A DNA stretch of 40,020 nucleotides, from assembly GCA_003160635.1 (NCBI GenBank), contig PMLV01000242.1:1-40020 (forward strand), given 5' to 3'. Positions 39,389 through 40,020 of the stretch are shown here, in pieces. The notes beneath the pieces are model-generated. The model did no database searches, was not told the origin of the DNA, and saw nothing but the letters and a program-made list of their open reading frames with translations. Position numbers and translations under genes: made by a program. Position 1 is the stretch's first letter; the number at the start of each line of letters is the position of its first letter. Source of the stretch: Acidimicrobiaceae bacterium. Lineage in GTDB: Bacteria; Actinomycetota; Acidimicrobiia; Acidimicrobiales; RAAP-2.

Positions 39389-40020
39389 CTACGTATTCGC
39401 CCGGGCCAGCTTGCGCAGGTTGTGGCAGAGCGAGTGCAGGGCCCACTCACCCTGGGCGCCCTCGAGACCGCGTAGACGGAGGAACCCGGCGGCTTGTCGG
39501 ACCTTCATCTGGCCGAAGACCGGCTCGACGATGGCCTTGCGTCTGGCGTAGTCGGCCCTTCCCGTCTTGGTGCGCAGTCGGCGCGCCATCTTCTCTTTGA
39601 CTGTCGCGTCTTTTGGGATGGGACCTCTCGGTGCGGCCGGCACCCGCTCGCCGTCTTTGATGCGTCCGGTGGCGATCAATACGTCGACGCCGGCGTCGGT
39701 GGCGTCGGTGACGTTCTTCTCGGAGAAGTAGCCGGCGTCGGTGATGAACGTGTCGGGGTTCTCGTCGATGCCCGCCGCACCAAGATTGGCTTCGCTGATC
39801 TCGATCATCTCCATCAACTGCGGGGCATCGGCGGCTTGGTTGGACACCGAGTGGGCCAAGATGACCTGGGCCTCTTCGTCGACCACGGCCTGGGCGTTGA
39901 AGGCGTAGTTGAAGCCGTCGGTCGTCTTCATCATCCGTGACTCAGGATCGGTGAAGTTGCGCTGGGCCCGGCCAGACGGTGTCGCTCCCTCGGCTGCTTT
40001 CGCGCCGGCGGCGTGGGCCT
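39389..40020 (-). CDS. IS1182-type transposase, partial (runs off window)
   Basis: The C-terminal 210 residues of a DDE transposase; the frame is open to the window end. AQRNFTDPESRMMKTTDGFN and YAFNAQAVVDEEAQVILAHS carry the family block before the first aspartate, TDAGYFSEKNV is the second, and IVEPVFGQMKVRQAAGFLRL carries the catalytic glutamate. The N terminus lies beyond 40020. It marks the right end of the accessory region and probably cut the carboxylase gene. I did not identify the terminal inverted repeat between 39286 and 39388. Confidence 0.92.
   Translation of the reverse strand, partial: AHAAGAKAAEGATPSGRAQRNFTDPESRMMKTTDGFNYAFNAQAVVDEEAQVILAHSVSNQAADAPQLMEMIEISEANLGAAGIDENPDTFITDAGYFSEKNVTDATDAGVDVLIATGRIKDGERVPAAPRGPIPKDATVKEKMARRLRTKTGRADYARRKAIVEPVFGQMKVRQAAGFLRLRGLEGAQGEWALHSLCHNLRKLARANT

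Overview
The window is a 40 kb piece of a fairly GC-rich chromosome. It is most likely from an uncultured actinobacterium, possibly of the Acidimicrobiia type. That rests on coding style (GTG and TTG starts, leaderless promoters, GC-rich third positions), on a secreted protein built from 'GYWLVxSDGGIFTFG' repeats, and on the CoA-thioester, SDR and flavin-monooxygenase gene content. No 16S rRNA or other phylogenetic marker is present, so the placement is an inference. Genes come in short, strand-switching blocks separated by gene debris, as in an accessory region.

Layout. 1-384: unassigned sequence ending in a tRNA-Lys(CUU) 3'-half repeat. 708-4345, minus strand: an alpha/beta-hydrolase-domain protein, a branched-chain-amino-acid-type ABC binding protein, a truncated TetR gene and an 82-bp relic of a GNAT toxin gene. 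4452-5942: aldehyde dehydrogenase. 6924-9194: GntR / ABC ATPase / permease operon, with the ATPase frame broken. 9269-10112: ArsR plus SRPBCC pair behind an operator-covered leaderless promoter. 10506-11321: thioesterase. 11440-11600: second tRNA-Lys 3'-half repeat, followed by a transposase remnant. 11956-21917: a catabolic block with SDR, CaiB-type CoA-transferase, FabG-like SDR, thiolase, acyl-CoA dehydrogenase, TIM-barrel amidohydrolase, Baeyer-Villiger-type monooxygenase and TesB-like thioesterase. 22271-23049: TacA/TacT-type toxin-antitoxin, antitoxin frame broken. 23366-25516: large secreted Ig-repeat plus propeller-repeat protein. 25570-25660: third, degenerate tRNA-Lys repeat. 25701-28875: OmpR-type two-component system divergent from an SGNH hydrolase, with shared candidate binding boxes. 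29025-31393: second hydrolase/TetR module, intact, with two tandem operators. 31730-34672: two diguanylate cyclases. 34939-38088: small uncharacterised proteins, one ParB-like. 38322-39285: YdeI-family pseudogene and a truncated acyl-CoA carboxylase beta subunit. 39389-40020: IS1182-type transposase running off the window.

How it fits together. The 12-22 kb block has the parts to oxidise a ketone to an ester or lactone (monooxygenase), open it (hydrolases), oxidise alcohols and aldehydes (SDRs, ALDH), activate the acid (CaiB CoA-transferase) and shorten it (acyl-CoA dehydrogenase, SDR, thiolase). No enoyl-CoA hydratase or acyl-CoA ligase is visible, so the pathway is incomplete here and its substrate is unknown.

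Most unusual are three same-orientation repeats ending in the 3' half of a tRNA-Lys gene, near 0.2, 11.4 and 25.6 kb. Each is preceded by a hairpin, and the two best copies have a second hairpin with differing but still paired stems. A 16-base fragment lies near 6.2 kb. They look like attachment-site scars of a tandem integrative-element array, or copies of a structured tRNA-like element. No integrase is present. Several genes are broken by single missing bases that fit short homopolymers, so some pseudogenes may be sequence errors.
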